Shown here: positions 15,585-23,639 of the stretch, one piece after another
How the letters are laid out: each line of letters begins with the position of its first letter
Position numbering within the stretch: position 1 is the first letter of the stretch
NCBI GenBank assembly: GCA_946411385.1
Contig: CAMKDV010000008.1
Location: 95,492-159,491, forward strand
Length of the DNA: 64,000 bases
From: an uncultured Bacteroidales bacterium
Lineage (GTDB): Bacteria; Bacteroidota; Bacteroidia; Bacteroidales; Paludibacteraceae
Reading direction: 5' to 3'
Position numbers and translations under genes: made by a program
The notes under the pieces: model-generated
The model's input: the letters and a program-made list of their open reading frames with translations, nothing else
What the model was told of the DNA's origin: nothing
Database searches by the model: none

Positions 15585-16613
15585 TTATTTTGCAATTTTT
15601 TGTTCATGCATGACCGTAAAAAGTTTATTTCCGTCTATTTCGTCGTACTTTTCGGGCAAAACCACATCCGGAGCAGGCACACCGTCGCCTATCTTTTCAG
15701 GCGACACTTCGATGTGCATCTCATCCCAGATATCTGTATCCAGTATATGTCGGAGCACGGTAGGACCGCCTTCCACGATCACGGAATGGATTCCCCGCTT
15801 AGCCAGATCAGCCAGCACAAACGGCCAATCGGTATTTTCGGCATAGACGATGGTAGGTGCATCATCCGAGAAGATCTTCGCCGTACGGGGCACCGCCGCG
15901 TGCCTGTCCAGCAGTACACGCACCGGGTTCTTTCCGGGCCAGCGGGTAGTGAGTAGCGAGGGGTTATCCAATAGTGCGGTGCGTGTACCTACCATGATCG
16001 CCATGTTCTGCGCACGCATCTTGTGTACAAGGCGTTTGGTCAATGGTGTGGATATCGTGAGCGGGCTGCCTGCGGCACGCACCCTATCGACGAACCCATC
16101 GGCTGTTTGCGCCCACTTGAGGATGACGTACGGACGATGCTGCTCATGCAAGCACAAGAATCGTTTGTTCAGCTCTCGGCACGCCTCCTCTTCTACGCCT
16201 ACCGTCACCTCGATACCTGCGGCACGCAACTTGGCTATGCCCTTCCCTGCCACCTGCGGATTAGGATCTTGCATGCCTACTACCACGCGCTTGACGCCCT
16301 TGCTTATGATCAGGTCGGCACACGGAGGCGTCTTGCCGTAGTGCGAACACGGTTCCAGCGAGACGTACATAGTAAGCGAGGCATATCTCTCGCGCTTCTC
16401 TTCCTCGGTCAGTCCTGCCATCTTCCTCTCGGCCGCAGCAAAACACTCCACCTCGGCATGACCGCCGCCATAACGCTTGTGCCAGCCTTCCGCAAAAATG
16501 CTACCGGAAGACTTTTCTACCAGCAAAGCACCCACCATGGGGTTGGGAAAAACCCACTTTTCGCCAAATTTTGCAATTTCCAGGCAGCGGATTATATATT
16601 CTTTGTCGCTCAT
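15585..16613 (-). CDS. ribD: Bifunctional riboflavin deaminase/reductase RibD
   Basis: RibD performs the deamination and side-chain reduction steps of riboflavin synthesis. I start at ATG 16613 (MSDKEY); an in-frame ATG at 16631 is also possible. The deaminase has the zinc ligands and catalytic Glu in GHAEVE (His52, Glu54), Cys89 (EPCSHYGKTPPC) and Cys98. The reductase part (about 150 onward) has LKWAQTADGFV, VGTRTALLDNP and a terminal VEGGPTVLRHIL typical of the NADPH-binding fold. The 342-residue length is normal. It is encoded alone, divergent from prmC; no FMN riboswitch is visible in the short 37-bp gap. Confidence 0.96.
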   Translation of the reverse strand: MSDKEYIIRCLEIAKFGEKWVFPNPMVGALLVEKSSGSIFAEGWHKRYGGGHAEVECFAAAERKMAGLTEEEKRERYASLTMYVSLEPCSHYGKTPPCADLIISKGVKRVVVGMQDPNPQVAGKGIAKLRAAGIEVTVGVEEEACRELNKRFLCLHEQHRPYVILKWAQTADGFVDRVRAAGSPLTISTPLTKRLVHKMRAQNMAIMVGTRTALLDNPSLLTTRWPGKNPVRVLLDRHAAVPRTAKIFSDDAPTIVYAENTDWPFVLADLAKRGIHSVIVEGGPTVLRHILDTDIWDEMHIEVSPEKIGDGVPAPDVVLPEKYDEIDGNKLFTVMHEQKIAK

Positions 16614-16614
16614 A

Positions 16615-16646
16615 TTTGCAAATATCATTTTTTTTTTGTAACTTTG
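16615..16646 (+). promoter_or_regulatory. Promoter of prmC-recX-recO
   Basis: TTTG (16615-16618), 20 bp, TAACTTTG (16639-16646). It ends 4 bp before the prmC start codon, so the transcript is leaderless or nearly so, or prmC starts at a slightly later codon. Confidence 0.75.
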
Positions 16647-16650
16647 CAGC

Positions 16651-17478
16651 ATGCAAACGCAAATACAAGAAATCATCCGTCGATTGACGCCGTTCTACCC
16701 CGAGCCGGAAGCCCGCGAGATGGCGTATTGGATCGTTGAAGAGACGACCGGCATGAACCGATTTGACGCGTGCAGATATGCATGCACAAAAAGTATACCG
16801 AACTTGGAAGATATTTTAGAAAAGTTGTGTTCCTACGTTCCGATTCAGTATATTTTCGGTCATTGCCTGTGGATGGGCATGGATCTGCAGGTCTCTGAAG
16901 CGGTACTTATTCCCCGCCCGGAAACGGCAGAATTGGTGGAACATGTCTCTGCATGTATGGCGGGCAGAACAGGCAGGCTGCTGGATGTCGGTACAGGCAG
17001 CGGCTGCATTGCGCTGGCATTGAAGCAGCGGCATCCTGATTGGCAGATTGACGCGCTGGATATAAGTCCCGCTGCGCTTGAGGTAGCCCGGAGCAATGCT
17101 GCCAGGATGCAGACGGAAATAACATTCTTGGAGGCAGACATCACCGATACGGGCAGCCTCCAATCGGCAGGCGTAGCGCCGCATTACGACATCATTGTAT
17201 CCAATCCGCCTTATATACGCCCGTCGGAGCGGCAGACGATGACCTTGAACACCCTGCGGTACGAACCTTCCGGAGCACTGTTTGTACCCGAAGATGACCC
17301 GCTGCTCTTCTACCGCCGGATAGCCTCGCTCAACATCGCTACGGAACTGTGGTTCGAGATCAACGAACAGATGGGTAATGCCATGATCGCTCTACTTTTG
17401 CAATACGGCTACGAGGCGCAATGCCATCAAGATATGTACGGAAAAGACAGACTCGTATATGGAAGAAAAACATGTTGA
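16651..17478 (+). CDS. prmC: Release factor glutamine methyltransferase PrmC
   Basis: PrmC methylates the Gln of the GGQ motif in peptide chain release factors. The 275-residue protein has an N-terminal helical domain (1-85) and an S-adenosylmethionine domain with motif I LDVGTGSGCI (111-120) and the substrate-binding NPPY at 185-188. The upstream RPETAELVE is also a family hallmark. The start ATG lies only 4 bp after the -7 element; the next in-frame Met is residue 24, too far into the fold. The 3' end overlaps recX by 20 bp, so the genes are translationally coupled. Confidence 0.96.
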   Translation: MQTQIQEIIRRLTPFYPEPEAREMAYWIVEETTGMNRFDACRYACTKSIPNLEDILEKLCSYVPIQYIFGHCLWMGMDLQVSEAVLIPRPETAELVEHVSACMAGRTGRLLDVGTGSGCIALALKQRHPDWQIDALDISPAALEVARSNAARMQTEITFLEADITDTGSLQSAGVAPHYDIIVSNPPYIRPSERQTMTLNTLRYEPSGALFVPEDDPLLFYRRIASLNIATELWFEINEQMGNAMIALLLQYGYEAQCHQDMYGKDRLVYGRKTC

Positions 17479-17923
17479 TATCAAGGACCTGCTATCACGG
17501 GCAGAGCAATACTGCGCGCGTGCCGAACGATGTGCGTCGGAGGTAGAAGCGCTGCTCAAAAAGCACGGTGCTACCGTTCAGCAAACCGACGAAGTCATCG
17601 GACTTTTAGAGGAGCACGGCTATCTCAATGAGGCACGCTACTGCCAAGCTTTTGTGCATGATAAAGTGGCATTCGATGCCTGGGGAAAGCGCAAGATTCA
17701 GTATGCCTTGCGTGCTAAACATCTGCCTGACAGCAGCATCGATGCCGCCATCGATGCTATCGACTTAACAACATACAAAGCCAATATCCTTGCCCTGTGG
17801 AAGCGCCATGCCGCCGATACACCGGACAAACAGCTGCGCTTTATGCTGCAGCGCGGATATACCTACGAGGATATACGCCTATACACCCGAATAGAAACAG
17901 AGGAGAACGATTTATGCGAGTAA
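17459..17923 (+). CDS. recX: Regulatory protein RecX
   Basis: The protein has 154 residues and is made of three-helix repeats. Recognisable parts are VIGLLEEHGYLNEARYCQAF (about 46-65), the basic WGKRKIQYALRAK, and a third repeat ending RFMLQRGYTYEDI. RecX binds RecA filaments and modulates homologous recombination. It is encoded between prmC and recO, overlapping both (20 bp and 10 bp), which fits a DNA-repair pairing with recO. The sequence is divergent, but the repeat pattern is clear. Confidence 0.88.
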   Translation: MEEKHVDIKDLLSRAEQYCARAERCASEVEALLKKHGATVQQTDEVIGLLEEHGYLNEARYCQAFVHDKVAFDAWGKRKIQYALRAKHLPDSSIDAAIDAIDLTTYKANILALWKRHAADTPDKQLRFMLQRGYTYEDIRLYTRIETEENDLCE

Positions 17924-18519
17924 CAACAGAAGCTATCGTCCTGGGGCTGCACAAGCGCACGGACAAACTTTCTATTTTGCAGGTATATACCTTTCAGGAA
18001 GGAATGCTGCAGCTGCAGGTGTACGGCGCCAACAGTAAGAAAAAGTCGCAAGCCGCCTATATGCCGCTGGCTGTGGTGGAACTGACCTACGAGTTGCCAC
18101 CCAACCGCCCGAGAGGAGTCATCAGCAGCATCGATACCGTCTACCTGCCCGAACAGATCTATACCGATGTGCGCCGCCAAGCTATTGCTTTCTTTGTGGC
18201 GGAGATGATCACGCTTACCCTTACCCACCCCCTGCAAGACCGGCAGACCTACGACTACCTCCGCTCGTTCATCCGGCAACTCAACGATGCTTCCGAGCCC
18301 GAGAACACCCATCTGCTTTTCCTCGTACGATTGGCAGAACTGCTCGGTATCGGTACACCGCCCATAGCCGAACATTATGCCGACGAATCGTCCATCCTAC
18401 CGCTTAACCGCTCGCAACGACAGGAACATTTGCGCGCCTTGTGCGAGTGGTATCTCACACATATCGATACCTTCCGGATGCCCAAATCGCTCGATGTGCT
18501 CGTCGAGGTGTTCGATTAG
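17914..18519 (+). CDS. recO: DNA repair protein RecO
   Basis: RecO helps load RecA onto SSB-coated single-stranded DNA. The start ATG 17914 overlaps the end of recX by 10 bp. The N-terminal OB-fold starts MRVTTEAIVLGLHKRTDKLS and includes VYGANSKKKSQAAYMPL. A helical C-terminal domain ends LRALCEWYLTHIDTFRMPKSLDVL, which is the usual tail. With 201 residues it is shorter than most RecO proteins (about 240), mainly through a reduced middle; no CxxC zinc site is seen. Confidence 0.92.
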   Translation: MRVTTEAIVLGLHKRTDKLSILQVYTFQEGMLQLQVYGANSKKKSQAAYMPLAVVELTYELPPNRPRGVISSIDTVYLPEQIYTDVRRQAIAFFVAEMITLTLTHPLQDRQTYDYLRSFIRQLNDASEPENTHLLFLVRLAELLGIGTPPIAEHYADESSILPLNRSQRQEHLRALCEWYLTHIDTFRMPKSLDVLVEVFD

Positions 18520-18549
18520 CATTACTCACCCTTAGTTTGCCCACCTGCC

Positions 18550-21348
18550 ATGCCCGCCGGTTTCCCGATAAAACAATCAATGCTTGTATGGAGCATGGCT
18601 GCCTGTCTGCTTCTTATCGGCAGCCTGTTGTCTGCCGGTAGGATGAGTGCGTTGCGTATCGTTTCCTACAACGTGGAGAACCTCTTCGATTGCGAGCGTG
18701 ACAGCCTGCATGACGATAGCGAGTATACCGAACAGGGTGCTCGCCACTGGACCTGCAGCCGCTATTACCGCAAGCGCGAACAGATAGCCCGCACTATCGT
18801 CAACATTGGTCAATGGGAAGGCGTGGATCTTGTGGGGCTGTGCGAAGTGGAGAACGCCCGTTGTCTGGAAGACCTCTGCCGGCAGAACCTCAGTGCTATC
18901 CCCTATTCGTTCGTTCATTTTGACAGCCCAGACCAACGCGGCATTGATGTAGGACTGCTCTACCGCACCGACCGTTTCCGCGTCCTCAGCGCCTCTCCCT
19001 TGCCCATTCCTATAGCCGAAAACGAACGTCCCACACGCGACATACTCTATACCTGCGGCGTTACCTCTACCGGTGATACGCTGCACCTGTTCGTCTGCCA
19101 TCTGCCCAGCCGGTTGGGCGGTGCAGCCGGTACTGCTCTGCGCCGGCGTGCAAAACATGTATTGGCTACTCACGTAGACAGCATCCTACATGCCGACAGC
19201 CGTGCACGCATCATCGTGATGGGCGATATGAACAGTGCGCCGGAAGACGATCTTAGCCCTCTCACCAACCTCATGCTTGCGCACGATCGTGCCGGACGAG
19301 GTACGTACAAGTATCAAGGCGAGTGGAGCTGCATCGACCAGTTTTATGTCTCGCCTGCGTTAGCGGAATCGGTACAGACGCGCATCTACGATGCCCCGTG
19401 GCTGCTGACGACCGATGAGCAGCACACGGGTTACAAACCGCTGCGCACCTACAACGGCTACCTCTACCAATCCGACGGCTGCTCCGACCATCTGCCCATC
19501 ATCCTGGAGTGGGCACCCACAGAGACCAACACGCTCATGCAAGCATCGCTCGAACAGGTGATGGAAGATATCTATTCACAGATGACCGAAGACGCAGGCG
19601 GCTCCGATCTGACGGATTTCGAATCGCTGCAAGAGAACCTTTTTGCCATCCACGAGCATCCTATCCCGCTCAATAGTACCGACTATGATGCGCTGACCGA
19701 ACTGCCCTTCCTCAGCGAGGAACAGATAGCTGCTATCTTGCTGCACGCCAACGACATACCGATGCGCTCGCTCTACGAATTGCAACTGCTGCGCGAACTC
19801 AAGGACTACGAGATACGCAACTTACTGCCGTTCGTTGAAACGGGTTCCCGACAATTGCAGCCCTTCTACTGGCGCGATCTGGGCGCTTACGGCGTGCATG
19901 ACCTCAGCCTGCGAACCGATGTGCGCAATGCCGAAGGGTTCGACGGAACAGATCCGGTATACATCCAAGCCAAGTACGGTTACTCGTTCCGCCGGAACGT
20001 GGTAGCCGGAGTCACGGTGCGCCGACCTGCCGGAGGCAACTGGAGCGATATGCAATATGGCGGATATATCCAGCTCAGCAACATCGGTCATCTCAAGCGT
20101 CTCGTGGGCGGATGTTATCAGGCGCGTTTCGGTGAGGGACTGGTTACCAATCATTTCTTCCACACCGGCAAGAGCAGCCAGGTGATGCTGGCTGGCAGCG
20201 GCAACGAAGGTTTGAGCCGCGTAAGTTCGGCAAGCAGCGACCGCTATCAGGGCATAGGCGCCACTGCCTCAATCAACCGCCATTGGCAAACCAGCGCGTG
20301 GTATTCAGTGGACAACAGCAAAGTGTGGCATCACGCCATCGGAGCCAACCTGCGCGCCAACTACGATCATCTGCGCGTGGGACTGACCGTAATGCAACAT
20401 CTGTACTCCGATTCGCTGCCGGTACGGGGTACCTATTACAACGGCGCCTATTTCCGCGGCAAACATCAGTTCGTGATCGGAACCAACATCCGCTACTCGT
20501 TCCGGCGGCTGCATCTTTTCGGCGAGGTGGCTGTGGCAGAAAACACGCGCTGGGGGTGGGCTGCAATAGCAGGCATTCGCTATACGCCGCTGCCGGACTT
20601 GGGGCTGGTAGGTCTGTACCGTTACTACTCGCCTGATTTCGACAACCGCTTTGGTTACGCTTTCTCCGAGAGTTCGCGTATCGGCGATGAGCAAGGCGGA
20701 TACATCGGTCTCGAATACAAAGGTCTGCGGCATTGGCGCTTCTCTGCCTACGGAGATGTCTTCCATTTTGCTAACCCCAAGTACGGCATTCGCGACTCCT
20801 CCACCACCGGCTATGACGTACTCGGGCAGGTCGATTATATCCGTGGCATGCACCATCTGCTCCTCTCTGCCCGCAGCCGGCTGCGAGGCGATGTGCTTAC
20901 CAACCGCGGACGTATAGCCTATACCTTCAACGACGGACGATGGCGCTTTCATTCGCAAGCGGACGCTTCGTTTGTCCGGCAAGCACCGAACACGCTATGG
21001 GCTTACGGCATAAGCATCCATCAGGATATCGAGTACCATGTGCAAGCCATCCCCATGGTTATCCAGCTCCGCCTGCAAGGCTTTGATGTACAGCAGTGGG
21101 TGAGCCGCATCTATCATTATGAGAACGATGTGCTCTATGCTTTCTCTATCCCTGCCACCTACGGCAGAGGAGGACGATGGTATCTGAATATGCGCTATGC
21201 CGTGACCCGCGCCGTTTCGATGTATCTGCGTGTCAGCGAAACCGTTTATCATCCGTCATGGGCATCAGCGCACAGCCGTCCTATCAGCCGAACGGATATA
21301 CATGTCCTTGTCAGGGCACAACTGTCTTCTACTCACAGGAAGAGGTGA
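18550..21348 (+). CDS. Fusion: secreted endonuclease/exonuclease/phosphatase domain + helix-hairpin-helix + outer-membrane barrel
   Basis: The 932-residue frame is uninterrupted. A signal peptide probably begins at Met11 (MLVWSMAACLLLIGS). Residues 35-325 are an endonuclease/exonuclease/phosphatase domain with NVENLFD (41-47), LCEVEN (97-102), HLPSR (184-188), GDMNS (225-229) and SDHLPI (312-317), so the metal-dependent catalytic set is intact. Residues 332-432 form a ComEA-like helix-hairpin-helix segment (PIPLNSTDYDALTELPFLSE). From 433 to the end there are amphipathic beta strands with the pattern of a large outer-membrane barrel. In other Bacteroidales I know the nuclease and the HHH-barrel as separate proteins. 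The substrate is unknown; DNA is suggested by HHH, but phosphoesterase activity on other molecules is possible. Confidence 0.85.
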   Translation: MPAGFPIKQSMLVWSMAACLLLIGSLLSAGRMSALRIVSYNVENLFDCERDSLHDDSEYTEQGARHWTCSRYYRKREQIARTIVNIGQWEGVDLVGLCEVENARCLEDLCRQNLSAIPYSFVHFDSPDQRGIDVGLLYRTDRFRVLSASPLPIPIAENERPTRDILYTCGVTSTGDTLHLFVCHLPSRLGGAAGTALRRRAKHVLATHVDSILHADSRARIIVMGDMNSAPEDDLSPLTNLMLAHDRAGRGTYKYQGEWSCIDQFYVSPALAESVQTRIYDAPWLLTTDEQHTGYKPLRTYNGYLYQSDGCSDHLPIILEWAPTETNTLMQASLEQVMEDIYSQMTEDAGGSDLTDFESLQENLFAIHEHPIPLNSTDYDALTELPFLSEEQIAAILLHANDIPMRSLYELQLLRELKDYEIRNLLPFVETGSRQLQPFYWRDLGAYGVHDLSLRTDVRNAEGFDGTDPVYIQAKYGYSFRRNVVAGVTVRRPAGGNWSDMQYGGYIQLSNIGHLKRLVGGCYQARFGEGLVTNHFFHTGKSSQVMLAGSGNEGLSRVSSASSDRYQGIGATASINRHWQTSAWYSVDNSKVWHHAIGANLRANYDHLRVGLTVMQHLYSDSLPVRGTYYNGAYFRGKHQFVIGTNIRYSFRRLHLFGEVAVAENTRWGWAAIAGIRYTPLPDLGLVGLYRYYSPDFDNRFGYAFSESSRIGDEQGGYIGLEYKGLRHWRFSAYGDVFHFANPKYGIRDSSTTGYDVLGQVDYIRGMHHLLLSARSRLRGDVLTNRGRIAYTFNDGRWRFHSQADASFVRQAPNTLWAYGISIHQDIEYHVQAIPMVIQLRLQGFDVQQWVSRIYHYENDVLYAFSIPATYGRGGRWYLNMRYAVTRAVSMYLRVSETVYHPSWASAHSRPISRTDIHVLVRAQLSSTHRKR

Positions 21349-22450
21349 TGATTTCTGCAGCCGTTTGGGCGGTAGGCGAGTGGCCTAAGATGGCGCGCAC
21401 GTCCCTGTAGCCGTCCAATATATGCTGCCTACAAGCCTCGTCCGTAAGAATACGGCGGAGCTCTTCCCGCACGGATTCAACGGTAAAATAGTGCGCCAGC
21501 AGTTCTTTGATTACCTCTCTGCCGGCTACGATGTTCACCAGGGTGAAATAGGGTATTTGGAACATAATCGGCCTCAGCGCTTCCAGCAGGCGTCCAAAAG
21601 CCAGATGATATACTGCCACTTGCGGACAACCGAGCAATGCTGTCTCCAATGTAGCCGTTCCGGAATTGACTACCGCAGCCCTGGCATGGCGCACCGCAGC
21701 ATAGGTGTCGGCAGTCAGGCTGACGCGATAGCCTTTGCATAGTTGCTCATATAGCGAGCGCTCTATCCCCGGAGCCATGGTCACAATCACATCATATCTA
21801 CCTCCCGCATCTCGTATAGCCGTCTCTGTGCCGGCAAGCATCTTGGGCAGACATTGCTCTATCTCATGCATCCGGCTGCCGGGCAGCAAAGCAATATATT
21901 CACCGTTCAACAATGCAGGTGGTTCCGTTTCCAGATAGCCGTGGATTTGCTCGGCAGTAGGATTGCCCACATACCTGCACGAATAACCGTATTGCGCATA
22001 GAAATCCGGTTCGAAAGGGAAGATGCCGAGGATATGATCGCAGTACTTGCCTATCTTATGCACACGCCAGCGCTTCCATGCCCATATCTTGGGCGGTATA
22101 TAGTAGGTTATCTTGGTTTGGGGCAGATGACGCCTGGCATATTGCGCCATTCGCAGATTGAAGCCGGGATAGTCGATCAGTATCAAGTGATCGGGCTGCT
22201 CCGTGAGCAAAGTCTCTTCGGCTATGCGGATGTTGCGGCGGATATCGCTCAGGTGAGTCAGTACCGCCACATAACCCATGTACGCCATCTTCTCATAGTG
22301 CTGGTACAGGGTGCAGCCTTCTGCTTGCATCTTGTCGCCGCCCAGGCCCACAAACACCACCTCGCTGTCCTTGGTGCGCAACGCACGCATTAGCGCGGCT
22401 GCATGGTTATCGCCCGAGGCTTCACCTGCTATGAGGAAATATTTGGCCAT
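21329..22450 (-). CDS. lpxB: Lipid-A-disaccharide synthase LpxB
   Basis: LpxB joins lipid X and UDP-diacylglucosamine to form the lipid A disaccharide. The 373-residue GT-B type enzyme has the N-terminal loop GEASGDNHAAAL (8-19), YYIPPKIWAWKRWRV (about 137-151), LLPGSRMHEIEQ (about 190-201) and SGTATLETALLGCPQ (about 257-271), all hallmark segments. It is peripheral at the inner membrane. Its 3' end overlaps the end of the opposite-strand fusion gene by 20 bp. It is encoded downstream of surE and a small membrane protein, in an envelope gene run. Confidence 0.96.
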   Translation of the reverse strand: MAKYFLIAGEASGDNHAAALMRALRTKDSEVVFVGLGGDKMQAEGCTLYQHYEKMAYMGYVAVLTHLSDIRRNIRIAEETLLTEQPDHLILIDYPGFNLRMAQYARRHLPQTKITYYIPPKIWAWKRWRVHKIGKYCDHILGIFPFEPDFYAQYGYSCRYVGNPTAEQIHGYLETEPPALLNGEYIALLPGSRMHEIEQCLPKMLAGTETAIRDAGGRYDVIVTMAPGIERSLYEQLCKGYRVSLTADTYAAVRHARAAVVNSGTATLETALLGCPQVAVYHLAFGRLLEALRPIMFQIPYFTLVNIVAGREVIKELLAHYFTVESVREELRRILTDEACRQHILDGYRDVRAILGHSPTAQTAAEIITSSCE

Positions 22451-22477
22451 CTTTTTATCCGCCTCTTAATCTTTGCC

Positions 22478-22765
22478 TCAACCTAAAAGAATAATCCCTG
22501 CCGCCATGTAGGGCACCACAGCCACTATCACGCCTTTAGCCAGTCGCCAGACGTTCAGTTCGTACAACACGAACACCAGCGCCATGTTCGCAAACGTGCC
22601 CAGTAGCGCCATTCTGCCCAACACCGGCTTGAGCATGTCGAACATATCTCTGCTCCACAGGTGATTCAGGCTGATCGTGTACGAATATGCCACGCAGAAC
22701 AAAGCGGGCAAAATCAGCCCGATCGCCAGTCCCAGCCAGAATGAATCCCATTTGTTCTTTGTCAT
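22478..22765 (-). CDS. Small hypothetical membrane protein, 95 aa
   Basis: Three hydrophobic helices are evident (about 10-29, 45-66 and 74-94). The start overlaps the surE stop as ATGA, so translation is coupled. The protein lies between SurE and LpxB in gene order and is probably an inner-membrane protein connected with that operon, but I recognise no family. Confidence 0.7.
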   Translation of the reverse strand: MTKNKWDSFWLGLAIGLILPALFCVAYSYTISLNHLWSRDMFDMLKPVLGRMALLGTFANMALVFVLYELNVWRLAKGVIVAVVPYMAAGIILLG

Positions 22766-23508
22766 AACATCTGATAGGCGGTGAAATCGATGGTCGTTGG
22801 CGTGATGGCTACCATGTGATGCGACAATGCATATTCATCCGTATCGGGTGCATCCGGCTCATGGTTGACGAAGTTACCCACCAGCAGATAGTAGGTGCGT
22901 CCCTGCTCGTCGGTATGCGGCTCCATCTCTTTCTCCCAATGGCCGCGGCATTGGCGTGTCCAGCGTATACCTTCTATCGGTCCCACCGGGAAATTCACGT
23001 TGTAGCAAACGCCGTAAGGTGTCTCCTCGCCCAGCAGATGACGGGTGATCTCGGGTATAAGCCTTTCTGCTTCGCTCAGGTCAATATCCGCCTGATGGTC
23101 GCAATACGAGTAGCCGATAGCCGGTATGCCGTGCTCGGTAGCCACAAAGCACGCTCCCATCGTGCCGGAATATATCACGTTCACCGCAGCGTTCGAACCA
23201 TGGTTGATGCCAGATACGAGCAAATCGATCTTGGTGCTGTCGCCGCCGAACAGTACGTTGATGGCCAGCTTGATGCAATCCGCCGGCGTGCCGTTGGTTA
23301 CGTACACTTCGGCTTCCGCCAGTTCCGGCTCCAGATCGGTCACACGCGTCAGGTACATCGGTTTCTGAACGGATATGCAGGTAGCATTGCCGCTACGTGC
23401 TCCGTCGGGTGCCACTACCGTCACATGCCCAAAGGGCATCATCAGCCTCGCCAGCGTCCGAATCCCTTTCGCTCCCCAACCATCGTCATTTGTTATCAAT
23501 ATATTCAT
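22762..23508 (-). CDS. surE: 5'/3'-nucleotidase SurE
   Basis: SurE dephosphorylates nucleoside monophosphates in the cytosol, with a divalent metal. I start at ATG 23508 (MNILITNDDG), where the NDDG metal motif is residues 7-10; a longer frame from 23526 adds six residues of repeat-derived sequence. The SGNAT loop (residues 38-42) and ISGINHGSNAAVNVIYSGTM carry further ligands, and the total of 248 residues is typical. A 109-bp low-complexity repeat separates it from glmM upstream. Confidence 0.96.
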   Translation of the reverse strand: MNILITNDDGWGAKGIRTLARLMMPFGHVTVVAPDGARSGNATCISVQKPMYLTRVTDLEPELAEAEVYVTNGTPADCIKLAINVLFGGDSTKIDLLVSGINHGSNAAVNVIYSGTMGACFVATEHGIPAIGYSYCDHQADIDLSEAERLIPEITRHLLGEETPYGVCYNVNFPVGPIEGIRWTRQCRGHWEKEMEPHTDEQGRTYYLLVGNFVNHEPDAPDTDEYALSHHMVAITPTTIDFTAYQML

Positions 23509-23517
23509 CCCTTCTTT

Positions 23518-23639
23518 TCCTTTCACTTTTCACCTTTCAATTTCCTTTCAATTTTCACTTTTCACCTTTCAATTTCCTTTCACCTTTCAATTTCCTTTCA
23601 CCTTTCAATTTTCACTTTTCACCTTTCATTTTCCTTTCA
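23518..23639. repeat. GAAAGGTGAAAA minisatellite between glmM and surE
   Basis: On the minus strand, TTGAAAGGTGAAA and TTGAAAGGAAA units alternate from the glmM stop codon to just before surE. The last glmM codons and its TGA stop are part of the array. The same unit appears at 13262-13300 before the OstA-like gene. Confidence 0.75.

Noticed and set aside
15529..16650. FMN riboswitch near ribD
   Set aside because: The gap upstream of ribD is only 37 bp to the divergent prmC gene and holds just promoter elements.
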